Positions 31,763 to 41,790 of a DNA stretch of 64,000 nucleotides are shown here, one piece after another. Source of the stretch: an uncultured Rhodospirillales bacterium. GTDB lineage: Bacteria > Pseudomonadota > Alphaproteobacteria > Acetobacterales > Acetobacteraceae. Numbering within the stretch: the first letter of the stretch is position 1; every line of letters begins with the position of its first letter. Below the pieces are notes generated by a model. The model ran no database searches. It saw only the letters and a list, made by a program, of their open reading frames with translations, and was not told the DNA's origin. The stretch spans positions 1-64,000 of the forward strand of contig CAIJTR010000067.1 in the NCBI GenBank assembly GCA_903823665.1. Direction: 5' to 3'. The translations under genes were made by a program, and so were the position numbers.

Positions 31763-32709
31763 TTCGCCCGCCCGAGCAGAATGGTGCCCCAGATGCCACG
31801 CGGGAAGAACAGCACGCAGGCCACGAACGCAGCCCCCACCACAAGCTGCCAATGAACCGTCCAGAGTGAGACAAGGTTCTCTAGCAGCAAAAACACACCG
31901 GCACCGATGAACGGGCCAAAAAAAGTACCCATGCCGCCCAACAGCGCCATCATCACCACGAGGCCGGAGGTCTGGTAATACAGCGTCTCGATCGGCACGA
32001 TGGAGAGATGCAACGCCTGCAGCGCCCCGGCAAGGCCGCAGAAGCCGCCGGAGATAACAAACGCCACAAAGCGCGTCGCGCGAACATCGTAACCGCACGC
32101 CCGTGCCCGTGCCTCATTCTCCCGCACCGCCTCCAGCACCGCGCCGAACGGTGAGGCAAGGATGCGCGAAAGCACGAACAGCGCGGCGGCCACGAACGCG
32201 GCCACAACGTAATACCGGTTGAGCGGATCAACAAAGTTGATGTGCAGGCCAAACAGATTGATGTCTCGCACATCAATGCCGCGCAGCCCATTCTCACCGC
32301 CGGTGAAATCACTTGCCTGATACGCCACGAAATACACGCATTGCGCCAAAGCCAGCGTCACCATGGCGAAATAGATGCCACGCGTGCGAATGGCCAGCGC
32401 CCCGATGATGGCCGCAATCAGCATTCCGCCAAGCAGGCCAGCAAATATGCCAAGCCACCAGGGTGCGCCGTAATGCACAATCGCAATACCACACGCATAG
32501 GCTCCGCCGCCGAACAACGCCGCATGGCCGAATGACAAAAGCCCAAGCGTGCCAAACAACAAATTAAAGCCCAGCGCGAACAGCCCGTAGATCAGGATGT
32601 TCACCGCAATCGCCTTGAACGGCATCACCAGCGGGAAGATCAACAAGAATACCACAGACAACACCACGCGGTGCCGCTTGCAGCGAGCAACAAACTCTGC
32701 CGGCAACAT
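31759..32709 (-). CDS. livM: Branched-chain amino acid-type ABC permease LivM (first system)
   Basis: The product is 316 residues with many membrane segments and LivM landmarks [60 protein letters not shown] and [18 protein letters not shown]. It forms the membrane channel with LivH. It shares one base with the livH stop and overlaps livG by four, so the unit is tightly coupled. Confidence 0.92.
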   Translation of the reverse strand: MLPAEFVARCKRHRVVLSVVFLLIFPLVMPFKAIAVNILIYGLFALGFNLLFGTLGLLSFGHAALFGGGAYACGIAIVHYGAPWWLGIFAGLLGGMLIAAIIGALAIRTRGIYFAMVTLALAQCVYFVAYQASDFTGGENGLRGIDVRDINLFGLHINFVDPLNRYYVVAAFVAAALFVLSRILASPFGAVLEAVRENEARARACGYDVRATRFVAFVISGGFCGLAGALQALHLSIVPIETLYYQTSGLVVMMALLGGMGTFFGPFIGAGVFLLLENLVSLWTVHWQLVVGAAFVACVLFFPRGIWGTILLGRAK

Positions 32710-33593
32710 CAGCTCATCAATCCGGCACGGCCGAAGAAGCCTTGGGGGCGGATCAGCAGCACCACGGCCATTAGGGCAAATATTGAAACCTGCGCCATCT
32801 CCGGCTGGAACAGCGATGTCATCGAAACGACGACGCCAACCAGCAGACCGGCAATGACGGCTCCCACTAACGACCCCATTCCGCCTACGACGGTGACAAC
32901 GAAAGCCTCAGCCAGAATGGAATTGCCCATTTCAGGGCTGGCTCCTTGCAGAGGGGCCGCAAGCAATCCGGCCAGCGCCGCAAGCCCGGTCCCAATGCCG
33001 AACACCACCAGCCAAACCCGCCCCACATCAATGCCGAGAATACGCACAATCTGCGGGTCACGTGCCCCTGCCCGGATGATGAGGCCATAGGGTGTCCGTT
33101 CAAGGAACAGCCACAGCAGCACAAGCACCATTGCCGCCACACCAATCACAAACAGGCGGTAGGTGGGAAAGTAGCCAATGCCGATATCGGACGCACCTTG
33201 CAGCAACTCCGGCGTATCAAACGGCAAACCTTGTGTGCCAAACACAATGCGCACGCATTCCACCATCATGTAGGAAAGGCCGAAGGTGAGCAGCAGCGGA
33301 TAGTCGATGCCGCGTCCATAAAGGGGGCGGATCAGGAACCGTTCCGCAAGCAGGCCAAGTGATCCCACCACCAGCGGCACAAACAGCAGGCACATCCAGA
33401 AATTCAGCCCAATGCCGAGCAGCACGATGCCGATATACGCCCCCAGCATATAAAACGCGCCATGGGCGAAATTCACCACCGTGAGCATGCCGAACAGCAG
33501 CGACATGCCCAGCGCCAGGAGCACATAGATCGCCCCCAGCGCCAGACCGGTAAACAGTTGCAGGATGATGAGATCAGGCGTGATACCGTCCAT
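32709..33593 (-). CDS. livH: Branched-chain amino acid-type ABC permease LivH (first system)
   Basis: The product is 294 residues, a polytopic membrane protein with the LivH pattern GLALGAIYVLLALGMSLLFGMLTVVNFAHGAFYMLGAY at about 15-52 and VTVVGGMGSLVGAVIAGLLVGV near the end. It is the partner permease of LivM. It begins 14 bases after the solute-binding protein gene. Confidence 0.92.
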   Translation of the reverse strand: MDGITPDLIILQLFTGLALGAIYVLLALGMSLLFGMLTVVNFAHGAFYMLGAYIGIVLLGIGLNFWMCLLFVPLVVGSLGLLAERFLIRPLYGRGIDYPLLLTFGLSYMMVECVRIVFGTQGLPFDTPELLQGASDIGIGYFPTYRLFVIGVAAMVLVLLWLFLERTPYGLIIRAGARDPQIVRILGIDVGRVWLVVFGIGTGLAALAGLLAAPLQGASPEMGNSILAEAFVVTVVGGMGSLVGAVIAGLLVGVVVSMTSLFQPEMAQVSIFALMAVVLLIRPQGFFGRAGLMS

Positions 33594-33607
33594 GTTTATG
33601 GCCCGGC

Positions 33608-34822
33608 TCAGGCGTGCCCTTCATCCTTGCAGCTGCGCAGATTGTCGGCGTTGGCGGCGTCGGTCGCCAGCACGTTGAACACGTCGTATTCGTTGATCAT
33701 GTCCTTCGATTTGCTCTCAATGATGAACACCGATTGCACCGATTGATGATCGCAGCTGCGCATTTCCTGACCACCCTTATAGCTGTCATATTTCGCCCCT
33801 TCGAGGGCCGTCACGACCTTGGCGGTTTCAACTGAACCAGCGCGCAGGCAGGCATCAAGGATGGAGCGCACACCGGCATAGCCCAACGCGCCATAATCCG
33901 AAGGCAGCTTGTTGCCATTGGCCTTGCGATACTTGTCGTTGAAAATCTTGGCCGAAGGCGTGTTCGCCTCAATGCCCCAATAATACGACGTGCCGCCGAT
34001 CACACCCTCGAACGCCGCCGGGCCCACCGCCACGCGTGACGTATAAAGCAGGATCGGGGCCACGATCTTGGTGGTCTTCTTCAGACCGAAATCGGTCGCC
34101 TGCTTGATCGAGATTTGCTGATCACGACCGAAATTGCACAGCACCAGCATGTCCGGCTTCAGCGACTGAATGCGCGGCAGCAAGGTGGAGAAATCGGTCA
34201 TGCCGAGCGGATGCTTCAGGTCGGCCAACACCTCAATGCCCATCGAAGCGCCAGTGGCCTTGAACCCATCGACCATCTCATCGCCATAAGCATAATCGGC
34301 GCGCAGGAACACCACCTTTTTGCCAAACTTGCTGAAGGCATAACGGCCCACGGCACCGGCGGTGAGGTGCGGTGTCATCGCTTCGTGGAACGTGGTCTTG
34401 CTCCAATCCGGCAATGCGGTGATCTGGTCGGACTGGCTGATCGAGTTGAAGATCACGCCGCGCTGTTTGGCCACGTTGTTGACCGCAAGCTGAACGGCAG
34501 CCGAAAGCGAGCCTGCAATGAAGTTCACCTGATCCTTCTCGATCAGTTCCAACGTGCGGGTGGCGGCTTCGCCAGGGTTCAGCTTGTCGTCACGCACCAG
34601 CAGCTCAGCCTTGCGGCCAGCAAGGCCACCGGCGGCGTTGAAATCATCAATGGCGATCTGCGCACACGCCACCTGATCCTTCGCTTCCGTGCCATATGGG
34701 CCGGTCAGCGGGACGGGGAAGCCGATTTTGATGGTGGCATCCTGCGCGCGCAGCACGGCGGGCATGGCGAGGATGGAGGTGGCCGCGAGGACGCTGCGAC
34801 GGGTGAGCTTGGACGTTGCCAT
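33608..34822 (-). CDS. Liv-type solute-binding protein (first system)
   Basis: The product is 404 residues. TRRSVLAATSILAMPAVLRAQ is a twin-arginine-like export signal. The mature part is a Peripla_BP_6 fold opening IKIGFPVPLTGPYGTEAKDQVACAQIAIDDFNAAGG. This family binds branched-chain amino acids but also amides, urea and aromatic acids, so the ligand is open. Position directly after a molybdenum hydroxylase operon (69-base gap) suggests the ligand may be that enzyme's substrate. A promoter in that gap is possible but not clear. Confidence 0.88.
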   Translation of the reverse strand: MATSKLTRRSVLAATSILAMPAVLRAQDATIKIGFPVPLTGPYGTEAKDQVACAQIAIDDFNAAGGLAGRKAELLVRDDKLNPGEAATRTLELIEKDQVNFIAGSLSAAVQLAVNNVAKQRGVIFNSISQSDQITALPDWSKTTFHEAMTPHLTAGAVGRYAFSKFGKKVVFLRADYAYGDEMVDGFKATGASMGIEVLADLKHPLGMTDFSTLLPRIQSLKPDMLVLCNFGRDQQISIKQATDFGLKKTTKIVAPILLYTSRVAVGPAAFEGVIGGTSYYWGIEANTPSAKIFNDKYRKANGNKLPSDYGALGYAGVRSILDACLRAGSVETAKVVTALEGAKYDSYKGGQEMRSCDHQSVQSVFIIESKSKDMINEYDVFNVLATDAANADNLRSCKDEGHA

Positions 34823-34891
34823 GGCACGGTTTCCCCTATTTTTCTTGTTATCAAACGATAGCAAAACCGCAGCGTCGCGCAATGGGTCGTT

Positions 34892-37261
34892 TCAACCCCG
34901 CCCAAGCGCCCGCAGAATAAGGGCAGGCGTCATCGGAATTTCGCTGATCACCACCCAAAACGGCGAAAGCGCGTCGTTCACCGCATTGACCACGCACGCG
35001 GCAGCCCCAGCCGTCCCAGCCTCACCGGCCCCCTTCGCCCCAATCACGGATTCCAGCGTGGGCGAGACAACATGCGCCACATCGATATCCGGCATCTCGC
35101 CCGCCATCGGCACCAGATAATCGGCCATATTGGCATTGATCATCTGTCCCTGCGCGTCGTACTGGCAATGCTCGAACAGCGCCGCCCCCAGCCCCTGAAC
35201 AACGCCGCCACGGATTTGCTCGTCCACCAGTTGCGGGTTGATCACGGTCCCACAATCCTCCACCACCCAGTGCCGCAGCAGACGGGTGAAGCCGGTATCG
35301 GTGTCCACCTCCAGATACGAGGCCTGAATGCCGTTGGTGAACGCGAACGGATACTCGCGCGGCACGAAATGCCGTGTCGCCATCAGCTCCGATTGAAAAT
35401 CGCACGGCAGCGTATCCGGCCGGAAATAGGCGATGCGCGCGAGTTCAGACAAAGGCAGGCGCTCGCGCCCATCCTCGGCATCGACCACCACACCGGCGCG
35501 AATATCAAGCGTCTCTGGTCGCGCCTGCAAAATGGTGCCGGCAAGCGTCAGGATGTTCGACCGCAGCGCCCGGCCCGCCTGCCACGCCGCCTCGCCGCCA
35601 ATGCCAGCCCCGCGTGAAGCCCAGGTGCCGCCGCCATAGGGCGTGTTGTCTGTGTCGCCGAGGATCACCCGCACCCGGTCCAGCGGAACCCCCATGGCAG
35701 TGGCCGTCACCTGCGCAATCACCGCCTCGCTGCCCTGGCCCTGCTCGGTGATCGAGCTTTGCACAATCACCGCCCCGGTAGCGTCCAGCCTGACAGCGGC
35801 ACCGTCCTGCGCCGAAATTCGCGCCCCGCCCACACCGTAGAACGCAGGGCCGGGATTGGTGATCTCAATGAAGGAGGCAAAGCCGATGCCACGATAAATC
35901 CCCTTCGCGCGCAACGCCGCCTGCTCCGTGCGAAGGCCCGCATAATCCATCATGCCCAGCAGCTTGTTCAGGCTCGCGTGATGCGACATCGCCTCGAACC
36001 GCAGCCCAGAGGCCGAAGCGCAGGGATAGGCATCATCTGCCACCAGATTGCGCCTGCGAATCTCCAGCGGGTCCATCCCGATGCGCGCCGCCGCCAGATC
36101 AACCAGGCCTTCGGTAACAGACGTGGCGATGGGGTGCCCCACCCCGCGATATTGCGACATCATTGCCTTGTTCTGAAACACCACGCGCGCGCGGGCGCGG
36201 TAATTTGGGCAGGCATATTGGCCACCCACGAGGTTGACGATCTGGTTCGCCTCCACCGCCGAGGTGCGCGGATACATCGAATACGGGCCAATGCCGGTGA
36301 GGTCGTCGATCTCAAAGGCTGTGATTTCACCGCTGTTCTTCACCGCGATGCGGCCATGCACCACATGATCGCGGGCATGAATGTCGGCCACAAAACTCTC
36401 TAAGCGATCCGCCACGTATTTCACCGGTCGGCCTGCCATCCGTGCGAGAGCTGCCACCGCCATGTCATCGGCATAGACATGCACCTTGATGCCAAAGCTG
36501 CCGCCCACATCATGGCAAAGAATGCGCACCTGCGGCTCCTCCAGCCCCAAATGCATCGCAATGATATTCTGCATCATATGCGGCGCTTGCGTGCCCAGAT
36601 GCACCGTCAGCCGCGCCTCCGCCTTGTTCCAGTCGGCGACAATCGAGCGTGCTTCGAGGGTCACGCCGGTGTGCCTGCCAAAGGTGAAGCTCTGCTCGAT
36701 CACATGATCGGCCTCAGCAAACGCCGCATCCACATGCCCCGCATCCAGCCTACGCTCGAAGGCCAGATTGTCACCCAGGCCATCGTGGATCACCGGCTTG
36801 CTCGGGTCGAGTGCGGCCAACACATCCACCACGGCGGGGAGCTCGCTGTAATCAACGAGAATATGCTCGGCCGCATCCTCTGCCAGAGCGCGAGACGTGG
36901 CGAGCACGGCCACCACCGGCTCGCCCTGCCAGCGCACGCGCCCCACCGCCATCGGGTGCTGCGGTGCCGATTTCAGGCCCTTCAGATGCGCCAGCACACC
37001 CACCCAAGGCGTGCAGAATGCCTGCATCTGCTCACCGGTCACGATACGGACCACACCGGGCATGTTCTCGGCCGCCGAGGTGTCGATGCTGCGGATCTCC
37101 GCATGCGCGTAAGGCGAGCGCAGGAACGCCACATGCACCATGCGCGGCAGCGTGAGGTCGCTGACATAAAGTCCGCGCCCTTCCGTCAGACGCGCGAGGT
37201 TGGGGCGCGGCACGGTGCGGCCGATATAGGAGTTCGGCAGATCGGTGGGGGACAGGCTCAT
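34892..37261 (-). CDS. Molybdenum hydroxylase large subunit (xanthine dehydrogenase/CoxL family)
   Basis: The product is 789 residues with the molybdopterin-binding pattern of the family: GVTLEARSIV, HDVGGSFGIK, the active-site loop MSQYRGVGHP, GQGSEAVIAQV and the catalytic glutamate in IGAKGAGEAG. The loop is unlike the AYXCSFR motif of aerobic CO dehydrogenase (form I), so this is not CoxL proper; it is nearer the form II group of unknown or N-heterocyclic substrates. Its ATG overlaps the small-subunit stop (ATGA). It needs the cofactor begun by MoaA. Confidence 0.9.
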   Translation of the reverse strand: MSLSPTDLPNSYIGRTVPRPNLARLTEGRGLYVSDLTLPRMVHVAFLRSPYAHAEIRSIDTSAAENMPGVVRIVTGEQMQAFCTPWVGVLAHLKGLKSAPQHPMAVGRVRWQGEPVVAVLATSRALAEDAAEHILVDYSELPAVVDVLAALDPSKPVIHDGLGDNLAFERRLDAGHVDAAFAEADHVIEQSFTFGRHTGVTLEARSIVADWNKAEARLTVHLGTQAPHMMQNIIAMHLGLEEPQVRILCHDVGGSFGIKVHVYADDMAVAALARMAGRPVKYVADRLESFVADIHARDHVVHGRIAVKNSGEITAFEIDDLTGIGPYSMYPRTSAVEANQIVNLVGGQYACPNYRARARVVFQNKAMMSQYRGVGHPIATSVTEGLVDLAAARIGMDPLEIRRRNLVADDAYPCASASGLRFEAMSHHASLNKLLGMMDYAGLRTEQAALRAKGIYRGIGFASFIEITNPGPAFYGVGGARISAQDGAAVRLDATGAVIVQSSITEQGQGSEAVIAQVTATAMGVPLDRVRVILGDTDNTPYGGGTWASRGAGIGGEAAWQAGRALRSNILTLAGTILQARPETLDIRAGVVVDAEDGRERLPLSELARIAYFRPDTLPCDFQSELMATRHFVPREYPFAFTNGIQASYLEVDTDTGFTRLLRHWVVEDCGTVINPQLVDEQIRGGVVQGLGAALFEHCQYDAQGQMINANMADYLVPMAGEMPDIDVAHVVSPTLESVIGAKGAGEAGTAGAAACVVNAVNDALSPFWVVISEIPMTPALILRALGRG

Positions 37262-37728
37262 TGCGCGCGTGCTCGCTGCTTGGCGGTGGTTTCAACGGCA
37301 TCCACAATCGCCTGATAGCCGGTGCAGCGACAGTAATTGCCGGAGATATGCTCGCGGATCTCCTCGCGCGTGGGGGTGGCGTTGTGCAGCAGCAAATCCT
37401 GCGCCGCCATCAACATCCCCGGCGTGCAAAAGCCGCATTGCAGCGCGTTGCGGGCGATGAAAGCGGCCTGCAGATCCGCGATCTCACCGCTGTCAGACAA
37501 TCCCTCAATCGTCTCCACCACCCCGCCATCGGCCTGCACAGCGAGCACCAGGCAACCGCGCACAATCGCCCCATCAAGCCTGATGGTGCAGGCCCCGCAC
37601 ACGCCATGCTCACAACCGAGATGGCTGCCGGTGAGTTCCAGATGCTCGCGCAGGAAATCAACCAAATGGGTGCGCGGCAGCACGTCGGCGGTGACGGTCT
37701 CGCCGTTGACAGTGAGCGTGATGTTCAT
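37258..37728 (-). CDS. Molybdenum hydroxylase [2Fe-2S] subunit
   Basis: The product is 156 residues. The plant-type cluster is bound by C39, C44, C47 and C59, and the second by QCGFCTPGM and NYCRCTGYQ, the classical two-cluster small subunit of CoxS/xanthine dehydrogenase-type enzymes. It passes electrons from molybdenum to FAD. It is coupled by four-base overlaps to the FAD subunit upstream and the large subunit downstream. Confidence 0.95.
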   Translation of the reverse strand: MNITLTVNGETVTADVLPRTHLVDFLREHLELTGSHLGCEHGVCGACTIRLDGAIVRGCLVLAVQADGGVVETIEGLSDSGEIADLQAAFIARNALQCGFCTPGMLMAAQDLLLHNATPTREEIREHISGNYCRCTGYQAIVDAVETTAKQRARAQ

Positions 37729-38585
37729 GCGGCGGCTTTCAGAGAGGGCATCATGCCGGAGATAACGCGGCGCAGCAGCACGCGCGCCAGATGCAGACGC
37801 GTGGCAGCATCGGCCTGGAGATCGTCATGCGGCTCCAGATCATCGGCCAGCGCCGCGGCCGCAGCCTCGATGCCGCCACCGGCCGTGAGGATGGCGGCCG
37901 CCTTAGTGGCCAGTGTCGCCTTGGTGCCGATGGAGAAATAGCCGAGCCGCAGCGCCGCCAGCTTCCCGTTCTGCACCCTCCCCTGCGCCGCAAGGCCCAC
38001 AATCGCGTAGTCCCCACTGCGTCGGGCGAGTTCCCCGAAGCCGTGAACGTCGCCTGGCTGTGCGAGATTGATTTCAACAGCAGTGAGTATTTCGTCAGGT
38101 AGCAGGGCCGTCGCAAACAATCCGGTGAAGAAATCATCCGCGGCGATCACCCGCTCCCCACGCGGCGACTGCATAACGATGCGCGCGTGCAACGCCAGCG
38201 CGCAGGCGGGCAGTTCGGCCGCCGGATCGGCATTGGCGAGCGAGCCCCCAATCGTGCCCCGGCTGCGGATGGCCGCGTGTGCAACATGGCCAATCGCCTG
38301 CGTCAGCACCGGCGCGTGCTCGGCCACCAGGGCTGCGTTCTGCAACTCCACATGCCGTGTCAGCGCCCCGATGCGCAGCGATGTGGCCGTGGTGGAAATA
38401 CCGCGCAATTCTGGCAAATGACTGATATCGATAAGGATTTCGGGTGCCGACAGCCGCAAATTCAGCGCCGGCAGCAAGCTCTGGCCACCCGCGAGCAGCT
38501 TCGCCGCCTCACCGTGCCGGGCCAACAGATCAAGCGCTTCGGGCAGGCTTTTAGCCCGCACATAGTCGAATGCTGAAGCCTTCAT
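37725..38585 (-). CDS. Molybdenum hydroxylase FAD-binding subunit
   Basis: The product is 286 residues with FAD motifs LLAGGQSLLPALNLRL (about 31-46) and RGTIGGSLANADPAAELPA, as in CoxM-type medium subunits. It passes electrons from the iron-sulphur subunit to the final acceptor. GGGAGGGG precedes the ATG. It is the first gene of the medium-small-large operon and is divergent from the VOC gene. Confidence 0.93.
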   Translation of the reverse strand: MKASAFDYVRAKSLPEALDLLARHGEAAKLLAGGQSLLPALNLRLSAPEILIDISHLPELRGISTTATSLRIGALTRHVELQNAALVAEHAPVLTQAIGHVAHAAIRSRGTIGGSLANADPAAELPACALALHARIVMQSPRGERVIAADDFFTGLFATALLPDEILTAVEINLAQPGDVHGFGELARRSGDYAIVGLAAQGRVQNGKLAALRLGYFSIGTKATLATKAAAILTAGGGIEAAAAALADDLEPHDDLQADAATRLHLARVLLRRVISGMMPSLKAAA

Positions 38586-38676
38586 ACAGCCCCTCCCGGC
38601 TTCTTATTTATCATCCTATATGGTTGGCATAAGCTGTCAGCCGTCAAGCCAGCGCACCACACCGAGGGAGAACGCC

Positions 38677-39087
38677 ATGCCGATCACCAAGCTCGAACAT
38701 TATTCCATCCGCACCACGGACATTGAGGCGACCCGCAAATTCTATGTCGATGCGCTGGGCTTCGAGGTTGGGCCGCGTCCGAATTTCCCATTCCCCGGCA
38801 TCTGGCTCTACCAGGAAGGCATCGCGGTGGTTCATGTCATCGGGATCGACCCGAACGACAGTTCAGGCCTTGCCGACTACATGGGCGATGCCGACATGGG
38901 CACGCCCGGCAGCGGCATGATCGACCATGTGGCCTTCGCCGGGAGCGACATCGACGCGGTGCGGGCGCGCATTGCCTCCTGCGGCTGCGAAATGCGCGAG
39001 CGCAAGGTGCCCAACATGGACCTGCGGCAGATCTTCGTGAACGACCCGAGCGGCATCACCGTCGAGCTGAATTTCGCCGGGGCATAA
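38677..39087 (+). CDS. VOC (glyoxalase/dioxygenase) family protein
   Basis: The product is 136 residues, one VOC module pair. The N-terminus KLEHYSIRTTDIEATRKFYVDALGF and the C-terminal MIDHVAFAGSD and FVNDPSGITVELNF hold candidate metal ligands (H, H, E). The family includes glyoxalases, dioxygenases and epimerases; which applies cannot be told. GAGGGAG precedes the ATG. It is divergent from the molybdenum hydroxylase operon by 91 bases, so both may share regulation. Confidence 0.83.
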   Translation: MPITKLEHYSIRTTDIEATRKFYVDALGFEVGPRPNFPFPGIWLYQEGIAVVHVIGIDPNDSSGLADYMGDADMGTPGSGMIDHVAFAGSDIDAVRARIASCGCEMRERKVPNMDLRQIFVNDPSGITVELNFAGA

Positions 39088-39097
39088 CCCCCGGCGT

Positions 39098-40168
39098 TCA
39101 CTCGCGCGAAAGCGGCATCACCCGGGGTGCCGCGGCCTCCCACCAGGCGATGAGCTTGTGGCCTGGCTTAAACCCCTCCGCGTGCTCGCTCGGAACGTCC
39201 GCCCAAAGGCTGTGATTGTCTGGGCCTTCCAATGTCAGGCGCATACGGGTCAAGCCGCCCAGGAACACGCTCTCGCTCAGCGTTCCAGCCACCGTGCCGT
39301 CCGGCAATTCGCCGTCATGCGCCTGGATTTGCACGCTCTCCGGGCGGATGAACATCTCCACCTCGCTGCCATCGGCATGGGTGGCGCTCGCGTCGGCGCG
39401 TAACAACATGGAGCCGACGCGCACATGCCCACGCTCCACCCGGCCTGCGAACACCGCACCGGAGCCGATGAAGCGGGCCACGAAGCCATCCGCCGGCCTG
39501 CGATAAATTTCCGCAGGTGTCGCCACCTGCAACAGCTTGCCGCCCTGCATCACCGCCACCCGGTCCGAGATCGACAGCGCCTCCTCCTGGTCATGCGTCA
39601 CAAGTATCGTCGTCACGCCGGCATCGCGCTGAATGCGGCGGATTTCCTCACGCAGCTGTAGGCGGACCTTGGCGTCGAGCGCTGATAGCGGCTCGTCCAA
39701 GAGCAACACCTGCGGCTGCACCGCCAACGCTCGCGCCAACGCCACGCGCTGCTGCTGGCCGCCGGAAAGTTGGTGCGGAAACTTCGCCTCATGTGACGAC
39801 AGCCCCACGAGATCGAGCAGCTCACGGGCACGCTTGACCTGCTCCGCCTTCGGTGCCCCCGCCACGCGAGGCCCAAAGCGCACATTGTCCAGCGCCGTCA
39901 TGTTGGGGAACAGGCTATAGGACTGAAACACCATGCCCATTTGCCGCTTGCTGGCGGCGAGCTTTGTCACATCGCGCCCGCCCACCAGCACTTGCCCGGC
40001 ATCAGGAATGATGAATCCGGCCACAATGCGCAGCAATGTGCTTTTGCCGCATCCGGATGGGCCGAGCAGGCAAATCAGCTCACCGTCCCCCATTGCAAGC
40101 TCGATGCCTGAGAGCACATCCCGGCCGCCATAGAATTTGCGCAAGCCGTGCAGTTCAACGATGGCCAT
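39098..40168 (-). CDS. PotA-like ABC importer ATPase
   Basis: The product is 356 residues: Walker [10 protein letters not shown], signature [15 protein letters not shown], Walker [18 protein letters not shown]-loop VTHDQEEAL, and a C-terminal TOBE domain with VGSMLLRAD and [10 protein letters not shown]. This fits the polyamine/iron/2-aminoethylphosphonate ATPase group. It closes a four-gene importer (binding protein, two permeases, ATPase). It is convergent with the VOC gene. Confidence 0.9.
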   Translation of the reverse strand: MAIVELHGLRKFYGGRDVLSGIELAMGDGELICLLGPSGCGKSTLLRIVAGFIIPDAGQVLVGGRDVTKLAASKRQMGMVFQSYSLFPNMTALDNVRFGPRVAGAPKAEQVKRARELLDLVGLSSHEAKFPHQLSGGQQQRVALARALAVQPQVLLLDEPLSALDAKVRLQLREEIRRIQRDAGVTTILVTHDQEEALSISDRVAVMQGGKLLQVATPAEIYRRPADGFVARFIGSGAVFAGRVERGHVRVGSMLLRADASATHADGSEVEMFIRPESVQIQAHDGELPDGTVAGTLSESVFLGGLTRMRLTLEGPDNHSLWADVPSEHAEGFKPGHKLIAWWEAAAPRVMPLSRE

Positions 40169-40171
40169 AGG

Positions 40172-40942
40172 TCAGCGCACTCCAGAAGGGCCAGTTTTGC
40201 CGCCACCAGCGATCAGCACGCCGAGCATGGCGATCCATGTGAGCAGGAAGCTCGCCGCCGAAAGGGCCGCGGCGGCCGTCACTTCATGCTGGCCGATTTC
40301 GTTGATGTAGACGGAATAAGTGTGAAACAGCAGCACGTTGGCAAACGTGAACTCCCCGAACACCACCGCCAGCGTCAGCAATGCGCTGCCCACCAGAGCG
40401 GATCGCAGGCTCGGCAGCACCACCATCAGGATGATCTGCCCCAGATTGGCCCCCAGCGATTGCCCGGCCTCCGTCAACGTCGCCAGATCAATCGATCGCA
40501 GGCCCACATCGATGGAGCGATAGGCATAGGGCAGCGCGATGAAGAAATACGGAATGACGAGATAGAACGGCGTGCCGATCAGCCATTCCGGCCCGGTGAT
40601 CAGCGCCGATAAGCCCGCCACAAGTGCGATCGCCGGGACCACGAACGGCAGCGTGGCAATGAACTCGAACAACGGCCGCAGCTTCGGCGCGAACAGGTTC
40701 ATGCAGATGACCGCCGGGACCATCAGCACGATCAGGGCTGCCACCGTTGCAATCGAGAGTTCCACAGAAAGTGCCATCGCCTCGAACAGCTTGGGTGAGT
40801 TCCACAGCAGTCCATAGACCTCAAAGCCATAGCGATCCCCGCCTTCCCAGAAGCTGAAGGCAGCGGTCAGCACCAGCGGTGTGCCGAAAAAGAGAGCAGC
40901 CACGACAAGAATGGCCCAGCCGCCAACACCCAAACGGTTCAT
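40172..40942 (-). CDS. ABC permease, PotC-like
   Basis: The product is 256 residues, polytopic. The cytoplasmic EAA loop reads LATLTEAGQSLGANLGQIILMVVLPSLRSALVGS, as in BPD_transp_1 permeases. It is the second membrane subunit of the importer. Its start overlaps the preceding permease stop by four bases, and the ATPase follows after 3 bases. Confidence 0.9.
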   Translation of the reverse strand: MNRLGVGGWAILVVAALFFGTPLVLTAAFSFWEGGDRYGFEVYGLLWNSPKLFEAMALSVELSIATVAALIVLMVPAVICMNLFAPKLRPLFEFIATLPFVVPAIALVAGLSALITGPEWLIGTPFYLVIPYFFIALPYAYRSIDVGLRSIDLATLTEAGQSLGANLGQIILMVVLPSLRSALVGSALLTLAVVFGEFTFANVLLFHTYSVYINEIGQHEVTAAAALSAASFLLTWIAMLGVLIAGGGKTGPSGVR

Positions 40943-41784
40943 TGCTTCACCGTCCAGCGTGATGCACGCCGGGCCAGCATTTGGCTTGCGGCAAGCACCA
41001 GCACCATCACCACGATCATGCCCACCGAAAGGGCCGCACCGACCTGCGGTTCAGAACTGACGTTGCCAGACAACACGGCGGAGATTTCCGTCGTCACCAG
41101 CGAGATATTGCCCGATGTCAGCGCATAAGCGGTCGCGTAGGCGGAAAACGCACTGCCGAACAGCAAGATCCAGCCGGAGAGCAACGACGGTGCCAGAACC
41201 GGCAGCCCCACCATGCGCCAGTATTGGCCACCGGTTGCGCCGAGGTTCTCCGCCGCCTCCCGCCACGCCGGCTGCATCGCCTCGAAGGCAGGAATGATGA
41301 TGATGACCATAAGCGGGATCTGGAAATACGAATAAACCAGAGTCAGGCCAGGGATGGAGAACAGGCTGAAGCCCATCGCGTAAAGATCAACACCGATGTG
41401 TTTCAGCATTGAGGTCAGCAGGCCAAGCGTGCCCACGGTGGAGATGAACGCGAATGCCAGCGGCACACCGGCGAAGTTGGCGGCCACTGCGGCAAAACTG
41501 GTCACGACAGAACGCAGCCAGCGCGGCGCACCCGGCTTCAGCATGGCGAACGCAATCAACGCACCGGCGATCACGCCCACGGTGGCTGAGAGCACAGAGA
41601 GATAAAGGGAGTGCTCAAACGCCTTGACGTAGCGGTAGCTGCCCAAGGTTTGAACATATTCAAGCGTCAGGCCGTCATCACCGATCACGGCCTGAACCGC
41701 CAGCATCGCGGTGGGTGCGACCAGGAAGATCGCACTCACCAGAAGAAAGGCGCCGATGAATAGCCACGCTATCGGCGCCTTCAT
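40939..41784 (-). CDS. ABC permease, PotB-like
   Basis: The product is 281 residues with about six hydrophobic segments and the EAA loop MQPAWREAAENLGATGGQYWRMVGLPVLAPSLLSG. It pairs with the next permease. It begins 6 bases after the binding-protein stop. Confidence 0.9.
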   Translation of the reverse strand: MKAPIAWLFIGAFLLVSAIFLVAPTAMLAVQAVIGDDGLTLEYVQTLGSYRYVKAFEHSLYLSVLSATVGVIAGALIAFAMLKPGAPRWLRSVVTSFAAVAANFAGVPLAFAFISTVGTLGLLTSMLKHIGVDLYAMGFSLFSIPGLTLVYSYFQIPLMVIIIIPAFEAMQPAWREAAENLGATGGQYWRMVGLPVLAPSLLSGWILLFGSAFSAYATAYALTSGNISLVTTEISAVLSGNVSSEPQVGAALSVGMIVVMVLVLAASQMLARRASRWTVKQ

Positions 41785-41790
41785 GTCAGA

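Noticed and set aside
31763-32098. N-terminal extension of LivG
   Set aside because: It lies within livM coding sequence; the ATG at 31762 with ATGA overlap fits the rest of the operon.
34892-38585. Aerobic CO dehydrogenase (coxMSL)
   Set aside because: The gene order fits, but the large subunit lacks the AYXCSFR motif that defines CO-oxidising form I enzymes.
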